Below are positions 9,677 to 17,216 of a DNA stretch of 64,000 bases, piece by piece. The stretch's first letter is position 1. Each line of letters begins with the position of its first letter. This stretch comes from Myxococcus stipitatus (GTDB taxonomy: Bacteria > Myxococcota > Myxococcia > Myxococcales > Myxococcaceae), in contig NZ_CP147913.1 of NCBI RefSeq assembly GCF_037414475.1, forward strand, positions 5,950,001-6,014,000, written 5' to 3'. A program made the position numbers and the translations under genes. Below the pieces are notes generated by a model. The model did no database searches. It saw only the letters and a list, made by a program, of their open reading frames with translations, and had not been told where the DNA came from.

Positions 9677-9974
9677 GGCGTTCTCCAGGTGGGGATTCCT
9701 GGAGCCCAAGCTACGGTCCCGAGCCCCTTCGACAGAGGGGTTTAGGACAAGCGGTCGGACCACTCCGCCAGCGGTAGGCCGACCGTGACGGGCGGGGGGG
9801 CACCTGCGCTGTGACGGTTTCCTCGGCACGCGCCCATCCATCTCCCTCGGGCCCTCGGTGTACGCGGACACCACGCGCCTCACATTCAGCACCCGCCGCG
9901 ACTGCTCCGCCAGGTGCCGCTGCCTCGTGGCACGCCTTCATGCTTCCGTTCGCATATCCTGTCGTGCACGCGCC
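9677..9974. other. Intergenic region between the serine hydrolase and a small secreted protein
   Basis: About 300 bases with divergent flanking genes. Roughly half of it (9800-9935) is a decayed copy of a transglycosylase coding segment, listed separately. I see no convincing promoter in the rest. Confidence 0.6.
9800..9935 (-). pseudogene. Decayed fragment of a lytic transglycosylase gene
   Basis: On the minus strand this stretch reads RHLAEQSRRVLNVRRVVSA then YTEGPREMDGRVPRK, which lines up with RYLAEQLRRFRDVRLAVAA and YNAGPGAVDGRVPRN of the intact transglycosylase at 12237-13124. Hand alignment of 9824-9933 with 12594-12703 without gaps gives about four identical bases in five. The catalytic half (the Glu motif and GPGQLMP) is absent and the AYNAGP motif is altered to AYTEGP, so it cannot be functional. 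It supplies the N-terminus of the long open frame that precedes the serine hydrolase. Confidence 0.75.
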
Positions 9975-10418
9975 ATGACGAAGACTGTCACCTGTGAACT
10001 GCTCCTGGTTGTCCTTGCGTTCGCCCCACGGGTCCAGGCGCTGCCTCGCTTTGCGCCCACTCCGCTTCCCACGCTCGCGGACAGGCCGCCGGTCGAGGTG
10101 CTGTTTTCGTCGACACCCGCGCGCCTGTTTGGGGGCTGGCCGTTGGTGGTCACGGTCAGGGCTGAGCTCCATGAGCAGGAAGGAAATGTGAAGGCCGCCA
10201 TGGTGGCCTGCTGCAATGCCTCGTGGGCGGAGAGTGTCCTGTTGCACGCCACAGGACGAGATAACGCGAAGAAGGGGAACATCGCTGGCATAGCCCTGCC
10301 TCGGTACGACGCTCCCTGCGAAAGGCTCAAACGCCAACTGAAGGAGGCGGCGCAGTCCGCAGGACAGCCGCCTCAGGACCTGATTCGCAAACCCGAGTCA
10401 GGGCCTCGCGTGCGCTGA
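9975..10418 (+). CDS. Small secreted hypothetical protein
   Basis: A 147-residue protein from ATG 9975 with a short signal peptide (CELLLVVLAFAPRVQA, cleavage probably near residue 22). The frame is open upstream to 9858 but that part is antisense to the transglycosylase remnant. The mature part has two cysteine-containing stretches (VACCNASWAES, APCERLKRQLKEAAQSAG) and no recognisable domain; one segment (RLFGGWPLVVTVRAELHEQEG) resembles the surface of a beta-sandwich. Not recognised. It stands alone, followed by 112 bases without features before the ASCH gene on the other strand. Confidence 0.55.
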   Translation: MTKTVTCELLLVVLAFAPRVQALPRFAPTPLPTLADRPPVEVLFSSTPARLFGGWPLVVTVRAELHEQEGNVKAAMVACCNASWAESVLLHATGRDNAKKGNIAGIALPRYDAPCERLKRQLKEAAQSAGQPPQDLIRKPESGPRVR

Positions 10419-10530
10419 GCGCCCTTGTCCTGATGAACTCCAGGCGAAGGGCGCGGATGCTCTCGGAGGCGCGGGGGATGTTCGCGGGGCTGAAGAGACG
10501 GCCGGGGCATCATCGTCGTTGCCTGCGGGG

Positions 10531-10914
10531 TCAACGGCTTGCGGGGAGGTAGCAGAACGACTGTGGAGCGGTACCGCTTTCGACCAGTGCGCGAAGGTCC
10601 ATCGGCTTCCGGTAGCGGCGAACGTTTTGCACCTTGATGGCGTATGCCGTCGTTCTGCCTGCGAAGTACTCGTCGAAGAACCGGCGGCTGATTCCAGCAG
10701 AACCCGCGGTTCGTGCCCAGAGCGTCTTGGGGCATTCAGACAACACCTCGGCGACGTCGAACTCGCCCACCACCTTGCCGACTGGCTTGGTGGCATAGAT
10801 GACCACGGTTTTCACCGATGGGTTCTTGAAGACCGCCTTGCGGAACTCGAAGTGCTTCACCCCATCGAGGATTTTTTCCGCGTACTCAGGCTTGATTGAC
10901 AACAAGACTCTCAT
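10531..10914 (-). CDS. ASCH-domain protein (PUA-like fold)
   Basis: A 127-residue protein of the ASCH superfamily, small PUA-like domains that bind RNA or modified nucleosides; the characterised member YqfB removes the acetyl group from N4-acetylcytidine. Family signs are the N-terminal LLSIKPEYAEKILDGVKHFEFRK, the strand VVIYATKPVGKVVGEFDV and the C-terminal AYAIKVQNVRRYRKP. Its start overlaps the end of the GNAT/EVE-like gene upstream by 29 bases, so the two are cotranscribed. Visibly lower GC than the neighbours suggests acquisition by transfer. Whether it is a hydrolase or only a binder cannot be told from the sequence. Confidence 0.85.
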   Translation of the reverse strand: MRVLLSIKPEYAEKILDGVKHFEFRKAVFKNPSVKTVVIYATKPVGKVVGEFDVAEVLSECPKTLWARTAGSAGISRRFFDEYFAGRTTAYAIKVQNVRRYRKPMDLRALVESGTAPQSFCYLPASR

Positions 10915-11941
10915 CGACGAGACCTCTGCGAAGGACGTTCACGAGCTGCTGATGTGTCAGGGGCATGAAGCCCCAGTATGCTCCGGCATCCATCCCTACT
11001 TCCTCGATCATCACGGCCCGCGTCACGCGCTTTCTGAGGGCGATGTTGTAGGTGAATCGGATGACATGGGGGTACTTCCTCGTCTTCCAGAGTGTCAACA
11101 GCTCCGACTCTTCGAACACGGTGTAGGGGCGACAGTACGCCAGGAATTCCTCTTGGGCCTTGAAGGAGAAGAGGGAGCGGTACTCCTCGACCACGCAGAC
11201 CGATGTCGCGACGGACCGATAGTGGGCGGGCCCCTGTCCATCCGTTGTTCGGTAGATGAGGAGGATGTCACCCCGTTTCAAGACCTCCATTCCCGACATG
11301 GCCGCGAGATAGACTTTGTGAATGCTATTGGTGTGCGACACATCTTGAACGATGTCGGCGGTCTCGGTCTTGAGGATGGAGTCGGGAAGCAGGCGGGTGT
11401 GCCACTGTGGCTGGAGCGCGAGGAGATAGGCCTTCTGATGGGCAAGCCGTACAAGGGGGTAGCTTCGTACGACATCTTCGGAGATGCCCTGGAGTTGCTT
11501 GGTGAGTACGAGTTCGGTTCCGTTGTGGGATGTCTTTGTTCCGACTTGCTGAAAGCCGTACTTCTCCAGGAGCAAAATGAGAGGCCGGTGTTCAGAGAAG
11601 ACAGTGACATATGCCTCACGAACCTTCTCGAAAATGGCGTGGTCGAAGATCTTCTTGATGAATCGTTCGCCGAGTTTGGTTCCGTGGGCGTTGATTTTCA
11701 TCGTTCCGACTTTGAGCCGGCGAGTGGGTGGAAGTGGTGGCGTCACATCTCCAACCATTCCCTCCTCGACCTTGACGTACAAAAAGCCGTCGATGAGGCC
11801 GTGCTCATTCTTGAAGACGTATGCGGTGTCTTCTGCTTTCTTGGCGAACCAGGATGGAAACTCCTTGTAGTCTGCTTTCAAGGAGTCGAAGAAGGGGTCG
11901 GACAGGTTGATGTTTTTGAAGGAGAGGCGTTCCAGGATCAT
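10886..11941 (-). CDS. GNAT acetyltransferase-EVE/PUA-like fusion protein
   Basis: A 351-residue, probably two-domain protein. Residues about 1-155 look like a GNAT N-acetyltransferase: KNEHGLIDGFLYVKVEEG, then KVGTMKINAHGTKLGERFIKKI (the acetyl-CoA loop region) and YVTVFSEHRPLILLLEKYGFQQVG, the usual beta5/alpha4 ending. Residues about 200-340 resemble an EVE/ASCH PUA-like domain: VYLAAMSGMEVLKRGDILLIYR, HYRSVATSVCVVEEYRS and VGMDAGAYWGFMPLTHQQL. PUA-like domains of this kind bind modified bases, so an acetyltransferase directed at a nucleic acid or nucleotide is an attractive inference, unproven. It overlaps the downstream ASCH gene by 29 bases. Base composition is clearly lower in GC than flanking genes. 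Confidence 0.82.
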   Translation of the reverse strand: MILERLSFKNINLSDPFFDSLKADYKEFPSWFAKKAEDTAYVFKNEHGLIDGFLYVKVEEGMVGDVTPPLPPTRRLKVGTMKINAHGTKLGERFIKKIFDHAIFEKVREAYVTVFSEHRPLILLLEKYGFQQVGTKTSHNGTELVLTKQLQGISEDVVRSYPLVRLAHQKAYLLALQPQWHTRLLPDSILKTETADIVQDVSHTNSIHKVYLAAMSGMEVLKRGDILLIYRTTDGQGPAHYRSVATSVCVVEEYRSLFSFKAQEEFLAYCRPYTVFEESELLTLWKTRKYPHVIRFTYNIALRKRVTRAVMIEEVGMDAGAYWGFMPLTHQQLVNVLRRGLVDESLVVNQA

Positions 11942-12236
11942 GGGTTCTCCGGGGAGTGGTTGATCTAAGGACTCTCCTCGAGATGGGAAGTAAGGGCAAT
12001 GTCAGGGCTTGGGCCGAGTCTGTGTTGATGGGGTTCGTCGCTCGGGGGCCGGATTCTGGAGGGGCATCCTGTGATTGGTTTGAGATGCACTTGTGGTGCC
12101 ATGAACGCGGAAAGGGTCGAGGCCCACCCGCCCCCGAGAGAAGCCGCCTGAGGACTTCAATCCCTCTCGAGGATGCACAAGTCTCGATGCCGGTTCTGGG
12201 AGACTCCCCGTCCGCGAGGGCGGATGAGATTCGTCC
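11942..12236. other. Intergenic region upstream of the GNAT/EVE-ASCH pair
   Basis: 295 bases between two minus-strand genes. The part next to the GNAT gene (about 11950-12090) keeps the lower GC of the pair, so the foreign segment may include its promoter region. No ORF, hairpin or recognisable promoter was found. Confidence 0.5.
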
Positions 12237-13124
12237 CTACCGCGTCGTCGCGCTGATGACTTGCGTCTTCGCCTGCGTCGCTCGCACCGGCGCCTTCGCG
12301 GGAGTCGCCGGAGGCTTGACCGTGGCACGCGGCCGGACCGGCGCGGAGGGCTTGGCCGCCACGGGCTTGCGCGCGGGTGGCGCATCAGGCGAGGGCCTCG
12401 TGTTCTCGATGCTCCTCACGGGCACGGTCGCCACGGGCTTGCGCGCGGGCTTCACCGTCACGGGCACCTGCGCCGGAGCAGGCCTCGCTCGAGCCACCAC
12501 CACGGGAGCAGGTCTCGGCGGCGGTGGTGGTGGTGCCGGCCGCGTCTGCGCCCAGGCCGCGAGCACCTTGGGCACGTAGTACTCCGTCTCCCCGTTCCTC
12601 GGCACGCGCCCATCCACCGCGCCCGGGCCCGCGTTGTACGCGGCCACCGCGAGCCTCACGTCCCGGAACCGCCGCAGCTGCTCCGCCAGATACCGCGCGC
12701 TCCCATCCAACGCCGGCGCGGGGTCGAACGGGTCCGGCACCCCCAGCATCGCCGCCGTGGTGGGCATCAACTGCCCGGGGCCCATCGCCCCCGCCGGAGA
12801 GATGCGATGCACCCGCCCCTCCGACTCCACCAACACCAGCGCATGCAACAACCCCGGAGGCAGCCCATGTTTCCGCTCCGCTCGCGCGATGAGCGGCTCC
12901 AACGGCTCATGCCCATCCAGGAGACACGAAGGCCGGTGCGCTCCATACGCGCGCAGCGCGTTCACCTTCATCTCCAGGAACGAGAGCGACAGCGGCGACA
13001 CCGTCGTGTCCCCCAGCCACGCAATGGCCACGTTGATGAGCACCACCGGCGTCACCGCCGCCAGCCCCACCCACGCCCACCACGGAATGCTGAAGCCGCC
13101 CGACGCGGCCCGCTTGCGTCCCAC
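12237..13124 (-). CDS. Membrane-anchored lytic transglycosylase (SLT type) with Pro/Ala tail
   Basis: A 295-residue murein hydrolase that cleaves glycan strands in the periplasm. The start is GTG 13124, 10 bases after the tetR stop; a short cytoplasmic stretch is followed by a membrane anchor at about 14-36. The SLT domain carries catalytic Glu100 in LVLVESEGRVHRISPAGAMGPGQLMP-type context and the conserved AYNAGP at 162-167. The last 95 residues are a Pro/Ala/Lys/Val-rich linker with repeated PARKPVA units, probably spanning peptidoglycan. It is cotranscribed with the TetR gene, so its expression is likely under that repressor. A decayed copy of its middle lies at 9800-9935. Confidence 0.9.
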   Translation of the reverse strand: MGRKRAASGGFSIPWWAWVGLAAVTPVVLINVAIAWLGDTTVSPLSLSFLEMKVNALRAYGAHRPSCLLDGHEPLEPLIARAERKHGLPPGLLHALVLVESEGRVHRISPAGAMGPGQLMPTTAAMLGVPDPFDPAPALDGSARYLAEQLRRFRDVRLAVAAYNAGPGAVDGRVPRNGETEYYVPKVLAAWAQTRPAPPPPPPRPAPVVVARARPAPAQVPVTVKPARKPVATVPVRSIENTRPSPDAPPARKPVAAKPSAPVRPRATVKPPATPAKAPVRATQAKTQVISATTR

Positions 13125-13134
13125 CCCTCCACCC

Positions 13135-13860
13135 TTATGGGCGCTTTGCTCCCCCGTCCAACTTCCGGCGCCCGTCCTTCCCCGCCGCGGGCACCCGCAG
13201 TCCGTCCAACACCAACGTCGTGAGCGCGTCCGGCAACTCCAGCGGATTGCCAATCTCCTCCTCGCTCAACACCGCCAACAACAACCGCTCCACCGCCCCC
13301 ACCACCGCGAGCCCGCTCACCGCCGGACGAATCGGCCGCAGCAACCCGTGCGTGTGCGCCTTCTGCGTGATGTCCACCGCGTGCCGGGACACCTCCCTCG
13401 AAAGCTCCGCCACCTTCCTGCGGGCCCCCACCGCCGGGCCCCGGCTCTCCTGGAGGTACAGCCGCACCACGCTCGGGTACTGCAACAGCGCGCTCGCGAT
13501 GACCGCCGCCATCGCCCGGTACGCCTCGAACATCGCCTCTACCCCCCGCGCCTGCCCGAGCGCCCGGCCACACGCCTCCAACCCCGTCAGCAACTCCCCC
13601 CGCACCGGCTCCAGCAACGCATCCACCAGCGCCGCCTTGTCGTCGAAGTACCGGTAGAACGTCCCCTTGGCCACGCCCGCCGCCTGGGTGATGTCGTCGA
13701 TGGTCACCGCGTCCAACCCCCGCTCCACGAAGAGCCGCAGCGCCGCGTCCTCCAACTCCTTCGTCCGCTCCCGCCGCGCCGTCTCCCTCCGGCCACCCGG
13801 CCTCCCCGGGCGCTTGTCCGCCTCCCCGCCCGCATTCTTCGTGCCGTCGCGGCTCACCAT
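13135..13860 (-). CDS. TetR-family transcriptional repressor
   Basis: A 241-residue regulator. The N-terminal helix-turn-helix is typical: ALRLFVERGLDAVTIDDI, then QAAGVAKGTFYRYFDDKAALV. The C-terminal ligand-binding domain is all-helical and unassignable. The frame is open to 14232 but ATG 13860 is the natural start, since the HTH begins about 30 residues later and the region before it holds an operator-like palindrome. It is the first gene of an operon with the transglycosylase and is divergent from the hydroxylase-like gene at 13958, so it probably controls both sides. Confidence 0.93.
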   Translation of the reverse strand: MVSRDGTKNAGGEADKRPGRPGGRRETARRERTKELEDAALRLFVERGLDAVTIDDITQAAGVAKGTFYRYFDDKAALVDALLEPVRGELLTGLEACGRALGQARGVEAMFEAYRAMAAVIASALLQYPSVVRLYLQESRGPAVGARRKVAELSREVSRHAVDITQKAHTHGLLRPIRPAVSGLAVVGAVERLLLAVLSEEEIGNPLELPDALTTLVLDGLRVPAAGKDGRRKLDGGAKRP

Positions 13861-13895
13861 CGTGCGCTCCGACTCATTGCGTGATAGAAAAAGAG

Positions 13896-13909
13896 TGACC
13901 AAATAGTCA
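13896..13909. promoter_or_regulatory. Candidate TetR operator palindrome
   Basis: TGACCAAATAGTCA is an inverted repeat (TGAC, six-base spacer, GTCA) of the kind bound by TetR proteins, in the 97-base gap between tetR and the divergent hydroxylase-like gene. It abuts a perfect TATAAT on the tetR strand, which suits autorepression. Confidence 0.6.
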
Positions 13910-13914
13910 TTATA
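13909..13914 (-). promoter_or_regulatory. Candidate -10 box of the tetR promoter
   Basis: The minus strand reads TATAAT about 50 bases before the tetR ATG, in an otherwise very GC-rich region. No convincing -35 hexamer is visible 17 bases upstream. The box touches the operator palindrome, so repressor binding would block RNA polymerase. Confidence 0.4.
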
Positions 13915-13957
13915 TCGGGAGCGGGGAGCCGGCCGGGCGCCTCGCTGGAGAGCAACG

Positions 13958-14470
13958 ATGATCGGCATCCCGCTGGGCTGGGCGTACTCCAATTTCGGGG
14001 AATGGGCGCTGCACAAGTACGTGCTGCATGGCCTGGGGCGGCACAAGGGCAGCCTCTGGGGCTTCCACTGGCATGAGCACCACCGGGCCTCGCGCAAGCA
14101 CGACATGCTGGACGACGAGTACCTGCGCTCGCTGTGGACGTGGTCCTCGCAGACGAAGGAGCTCGTGGCGCTGACCGCGCTGGCGTTGGCCCACGCGCCG
14201 CTGTTCCCCGTGGCGCCGTACTTCGTGGGCACCCTCTGGGCCTGCGCCGCGAACTACTTCCGGGTCCACCGCAAGGCGCACCTGGACCCGAAGTGGGCCC
14301 GCGAGCACCTGCCCTGGCACTACGACCACCACATGGGCACGGACCAGAACTCGAACTGGTGTGTCACGCACCCGTTCTTCGACAACGTGATGGGCACGCG
14401 GCGCGAATACGTGGGCGTGCAGCCCGCCGCGGGGGAGCGCCCGTCCATGGCGTCCCCCGCGCATCCGTGA
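13958..14470 (+). CDS. Fatty acid hydroxylase/sterol desaturase-like membrane protein
   Basis: A 170-residue protein of the di-iron FA_hydroxylase type. Histidine clusters that could hold the two irons are visible: HKYVLH near residue 19, HWHEHH near 37 and HLPWHYDHHMG near 118-128, with THPFFDNVMGT close to the end as in the family. One or two hydrophobic segments lie between 68 and 95. The product probably hydroxylates a lipid or fatty acyl chain in the membrane; the substrate is unknown. It is shorter than sterol desaturases, matching compact bacterial carotene-hydroxylase-like members. Divergent from tetR and probably repressed by it. Confidence 0.8.
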   Translation: MIGIPLGWAYSNFGEWALHKYVLHGLGRHKGSLWGFHWHEHHRASRKHDMLDDEYLRSLWTWSSQTKELVALTALALAHAPLFPVAPYFVGTLWACAANYFRVHRKAHLDPKWAREHLPWHYDHHMGTDQNSNWCVTHPFFDNVMGTRREYVGVQPAAGERPSMASPAHP

Positions 14471-14477
14471 GCGTGGG

Positions 14478-15023
14478 CTAGAACACCAGGTCGAAGTAGC
14501 TGGCCTTGGCGCGCACGCCGGCGCACGTCTCCAGCTTCGCGTTCCAGTCCCGCGTGGGCAGCGAGCCCCGGGCATCGAAGACGATTTCGAGCGAGTTCTC
14601 GCGAGCCATGTCCAGCAGGTTCACCGCGCCGCTGCCCGTCAGGCGGATGGTCTGCGTCGCGGTGGTGCTGGTGCGGCGGTACTCGCCGATGAGGAGGGGC
14701 TCCTGGTTGCCGGGGCGGACCACGGAGAGGCTCGCGCGCTCGATGCCGCTCAGGTCCGTGCTGGACGTGACTTCGAAGGACTTGAGCCGCAGCTCCGTCT
14801 CCACGTCCGTGTCCTCGGGCAGCGCTCCGTCGAAGTCACCCAGCGGGAAGCTGGTCGAGTGCTTGATGCTGACCGTGCCCGGGAAGGCCGCGGGGAAGTC
14901 GACGTTCGGCTCGGTCTTGCAGATCTCCTCGGCCTCCGCCTCGATGAAGAAGAGCGAGTCGCAGCCGCTGATGAGAAGCGCGCAGGTGGAGAGCACCAGG
15001 GCGCGGAAGGAAGTCGTTCGCAT
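14478..15023 (-). CDS. Lipoprotein of unknown function
   Basis: A 181-residue protein from ATG 15023 with signal peptide and lipobox (STCALLISGC, Cys about 21). The mature part is beta-rich and ends in a hydrophobic aromatic strand (KASYFDLVF). No domain recognised. The longer open frame to 16169 includes Arg/Pro-rich shadow sequence and is rejected. Its start is 17 bases after the stop of the outer-membrane-type gene upstream on the same strand, so the two form an operon and may act together at the outer membrane. Confidence 0.78.
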   Translation of the reverse strand: MRTTSFRALVLSTCALLISGCDSLFFIEAEAEEICKTEPNVDFPAAFPGTVSIKHSTSFPLGDFDGALPEDTDVETELRLKSFEVTSSTDLSGIERASLSVVRPGNQEPLLIGEYRRTSTTATQTIRLTGSGAVNLLDMARENSLEIVFDARGSLPTRDWNAKLETCAGVRAKASYFDLVF

Positions 15024-15040
15024 GGTGGTGTTCTCCTGGC

Positions 15041-15670
15041 TCAGAAGAGATAGAGGATGAAGCCCAGCTTCACCGAGGGGATGGTGGCGGTGACGCGGAG
15101 GTTTCGCGCGGTGATGTTGGACTCGTTCGTGGCTTCCTCGATGAGTGCGCTCGCGTCGTCCACGCCCATCCGCACGTAGCTCAGGCCCAGGTGCAGGAAG
15201 AAGTTGAAGCGGCTGGCGGCGCCCACCTCCAGGCCCACGCTTCCGGCCACGTAGTTGTAGCTGACGTCGCGGATGGCGGACGTCGCCGCCGTGGGCTTGG
15301 CGCCCAGCCAGTCCACCACGTCGTTGTAATCCGAGCCGAAGTAGTGCCCGGCCTCCGCGTTGATGGAAGGGGCGATGAACGTCTGCATCGGCAGGAGGCT
15401 CACGCCGCCGCGCACGCCCAGGCTCAAGGTGTTGGTGGTGGGGCCCGCCTGCAGGCGCAGCCAGGGCAGGGGCTTGAGGACCGCGGACAGGCCGACGCCG
15501 TGGGGCGCTCCCGCGTCCACCAGCAAGCCGAAGCGATAGCGCTCCGCGGCGGACTCCTCTTGCGCGTGGGCCACGGCGCCCGTGGCCAGCGCCGTGAGGC
15601 AGGCCAGGGCCGTTCCGTGTCGTCGGAGGAATGCCGTGTGTCGTCTCGTCGAGGGTGTCGCCATCATCAT
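15041..15670 (-). CDS. Secreted outer-membrane-beta-barrel-like protein
   Basis: A protein of about 209 residues beginning MMMATPS (three consecutive ATGs; the first is used here), with a signal peptide ending VAHAQ. The mature part alternates hydrophobic and polar residues in strands such as FGLLVDAGAPHGVGLSAVL, SVGLEVGAASRFNFFLHLG and SVKLGFILYLF, the last ending in Phe as in barrel proteins that are inserted by BamA. Likely a small outer-membrane barrel; no specific family recognised. First gene of a two-gene operon with the lipoprotein. Confidence 0.75.
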   Translation of the reverse strand: MMMATPSTRRHTAFLRRHGTALACLTALATGAVAHAQEESAAERYRFGLLVDAGAPHGVGLSAVLKPLPWLRLQAGPTTNTLSLGVRGGVSLLPMQTFIAPSINAEAGHYFGSDYNDVVDWLGAKPTAATSAIRDVSYNYVAGSVGLEVGAASRFNFFLHLGLSYVRMGVDDASALIEEATNESNITARNLRVTATIPSVKLGFILYLF

Positions 15671-16027
15671 GTGCAGTTCCACGAAGGGAGGTCCCGGCCC
15701 GGCGGCCATCATTCGGCGGCCCGGCGGGAAACGGAAGTCGCGCCTTCGAAAATGATGGCGGTGTCCCGGCCCTGGCACGCGGGAGCCACACCCCTGGTGA
15801 CGCTCCTGCCGTGCGGCGTGGCTGTCCCACACCAGGGTCCACCGGCTCACAGGGGCCCGCGAGAAGTCGCGGGGGGCGGTGGGCGGGTGTGCGGGTGTTG
15901 AGCGCACGACTGCGCCTGCGACTCGCGGGCCCCTTACCGAGCCTTGGGGCCGGTGCGAACTTGCGAGCCCGGACATCCCCCGTGACACCCGCACGGGGGA
16001 GCCGGCCCAGAACATTCGGGGGACCGG
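15671..16027. other. Intergenic region, 357 bases, divergent promoters expected
   Basis: Lies between the divergent barrel-protein and DUF4255 genes, so it should hold both promoters. I found no clear -10/-35 or -24/-12 pair and no ORF or hairpin worth calling. Confidence 0.5.
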
Positions 16028-16705
16028 ATGATCGACGCAGTCGATCAGCGCTTGAAGTCGTGGGTGGGCCGCATTGCCGGCGACGCTCCCGTGTACCTGG
16101 GGGTACCCGACCGTGAGACTGTCGAACACGGCGTGTGTCTGTACCTGCTGGAGTTGGGGCCCGCGCCACTGTCGCGGGGCGGACGCCGGATGCCGCTCCA
16201 GATATCGGTCTGCTACCTCGTCACCGCGGGGGCGGACTCGCCGGAGCGAGCCCACCGGTTGTTGGGGGAGCTGGTCTTCGCGGCGTTGGAGGAATCGGAG
16301 TTCGAGGTGGACCTCACGCTCGTGTCCGCGGCCATCTGGGCGGGGCTGCGTGTGCCGCCTCGTCCTGGCTTCCGTCTGAGGTTGTCGGTGCGGCGCGAGC
16401 GGCCGCAGCCGGTGGTGCACCACGTGCGGTTTCCCACGCTCGCGCCCCTGGCGGAGGCGTTGCTGGGATGTGTGGTGGGGCCGGGGGACAAGCCCATTCC
16501 GGGGGCATTGGTGGAGCTGCCCTCGTTGAGCCTCGCCACGCGCACGGACGACCAGGGCTGTTTTCGTTTTCCCCGCGTGCCGCCCGTGGCCTCGGTGGGC
16601 CGGCTGGAGGTGCGAGCCCGAGGAGAGTTGCTCGCGTTGGGGCCGGAGGTGCTCGCCGCCGGGCCGCAACCCCTGCTCATCCGTTTGCCGTTGAAGGAGG
16701 ACTGA
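16028..16705 (+). CDS. Pvc16 N-terminal (DUF4255)-like contractile injection system protein
   Basis: A 225-residue protein. The first 145 residues resemble the DUF4255/Pvc16-N domain found in extracellular contractile injection systems and phage-tail-like particles, where it caps or terminates the tube: MIDAVDQRLKSWV, ISVCYLVTAGADSPERAHRLLGELVFAAL and VWAGLRVP-type GLRVPPRPGFRLRLSVRRER. The C-terminal 80 residues are a carboxypeptidase-regulatory-like beta sandwich (GPGDKPIPGALVELPSLSL, DDQGCFRFPRVP). It is followed 46 bases on by a tube-like gene, supporting the assignment. No sheath, baseplate or AAA+ ATPase gene is in the window. Confidence 0.78.
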   Translation: MIDAVDQRLKSWVGRIAGDAPVYLGVPDRETVEHGVCLYLLELGPAPLSRGGRRMPLQISVCYLVTAGADSPERAHRLLGELVFAALEESEFEVDLTLVSAAIWAGLRVPPRPGFRLRLSVRRERPQPVVHHVRFPTLAPLAEALLGCVVGPGDKPIPGALVELPSLSLATRTDDQGCFRFPRVPPVASVGRLEVRARGELLALGPEVLAAGPQPLLIRLPLKED

Positions 16706-16751
16706 CGTGGTGGACGGCACGCGAGTGGAGCGCAAATCGAGGAGGTGTCCC

Positions 16752-17216
16752 ATGGCTGAAGCCGAGGCTCCCGAGGCCGCGTCACTGGAGCTGGACTCGC
16801 GCGCGCGGGCGCGTGTGCTCGCGGACCCGTTCCGTGCGTACAACCTCAAGCTGCGCATCGACGGAGTCAACGAGGGACACTTCACCCAGTGCTCGGGCCT
16901 GGAGGTGGAGGCGCTGGTGCCGCATTCCCGGGCGCGAGGGCCGGAGGGGGGCGTGGCGCGGGAGCTGACGTTGCGGCACGGTGTCTCCCAGTCGGCGGCG
17001 TTGTGGAGTTGGTTTCTGGCGTCGATGAACGGGGTGCCTCGGCGCAGGGAGGTGTCCGTCCTGCTCCTGGACGCGGATGAAGCGACGGAGCGATTGCGCT
17101 GGACGCTCACCCAGGCGTGGCCGAAGAAGTGGCGGGCGGCGCCGCTGGATGCGTTGGGCAAGCGAATCGCCATCGACTCACTGACCCTTGTCTTCGAGTC
17201 GCTCACCCGTGGCTAG
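16752..17216 (+). CDS. Phage-tail-tube-like protein (gp19/TIGR02241 type)
   Basis: A 154-residue protein matching the small tube/spike-adaptor group of contractile tails: DPFRAYNLKLRIDGVNEGHF, CSGLEVEALVPHS, LTLRHGVSQSAALWSWF, VLLLDADEATERLRWTLTQAWPKKW and a final beta strand IDSLTLVFESLTRG. I choose ATG 16752, which has GGAGG seven bases upstream; a GTG at 16707 also has a good ribosome site (AGGAGG) and would add 15 residues. It follows the DUF4255 gene and its stop overlaps the next gene's GTG region, so translation is coupled. The partner sheath is absent here. Confidence 0.8.
   Translation: MAEAEAPEAASLELDSRARARVLADPFRAYNLKLRIDGVNEGHFTQCSGLEVEALVPHSRARGPEGGVARELTLRHGVSQSAALWSWFLASMNGVPRRREVSVLLLDADEATERLRWTLTQAWPKKWRAAPLDALGKRIAIDSLTLVFESLTRG

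Noticed and set aside
9928-9943. TGGCACGCCTTCATGC as a sigma-54 promoter for the gene at 9975
   Set aside because: The GG-to-GC spacing is one base too long and the sequence is at the end of the transglycosylase remnant.
15671-17206. N-terminal extension of the barrel-protein frame over the DUF4255 and tube genes
   Set aside because: The signal peptide at 15670 fixes the start, and the extension is antisense to two clear genes.
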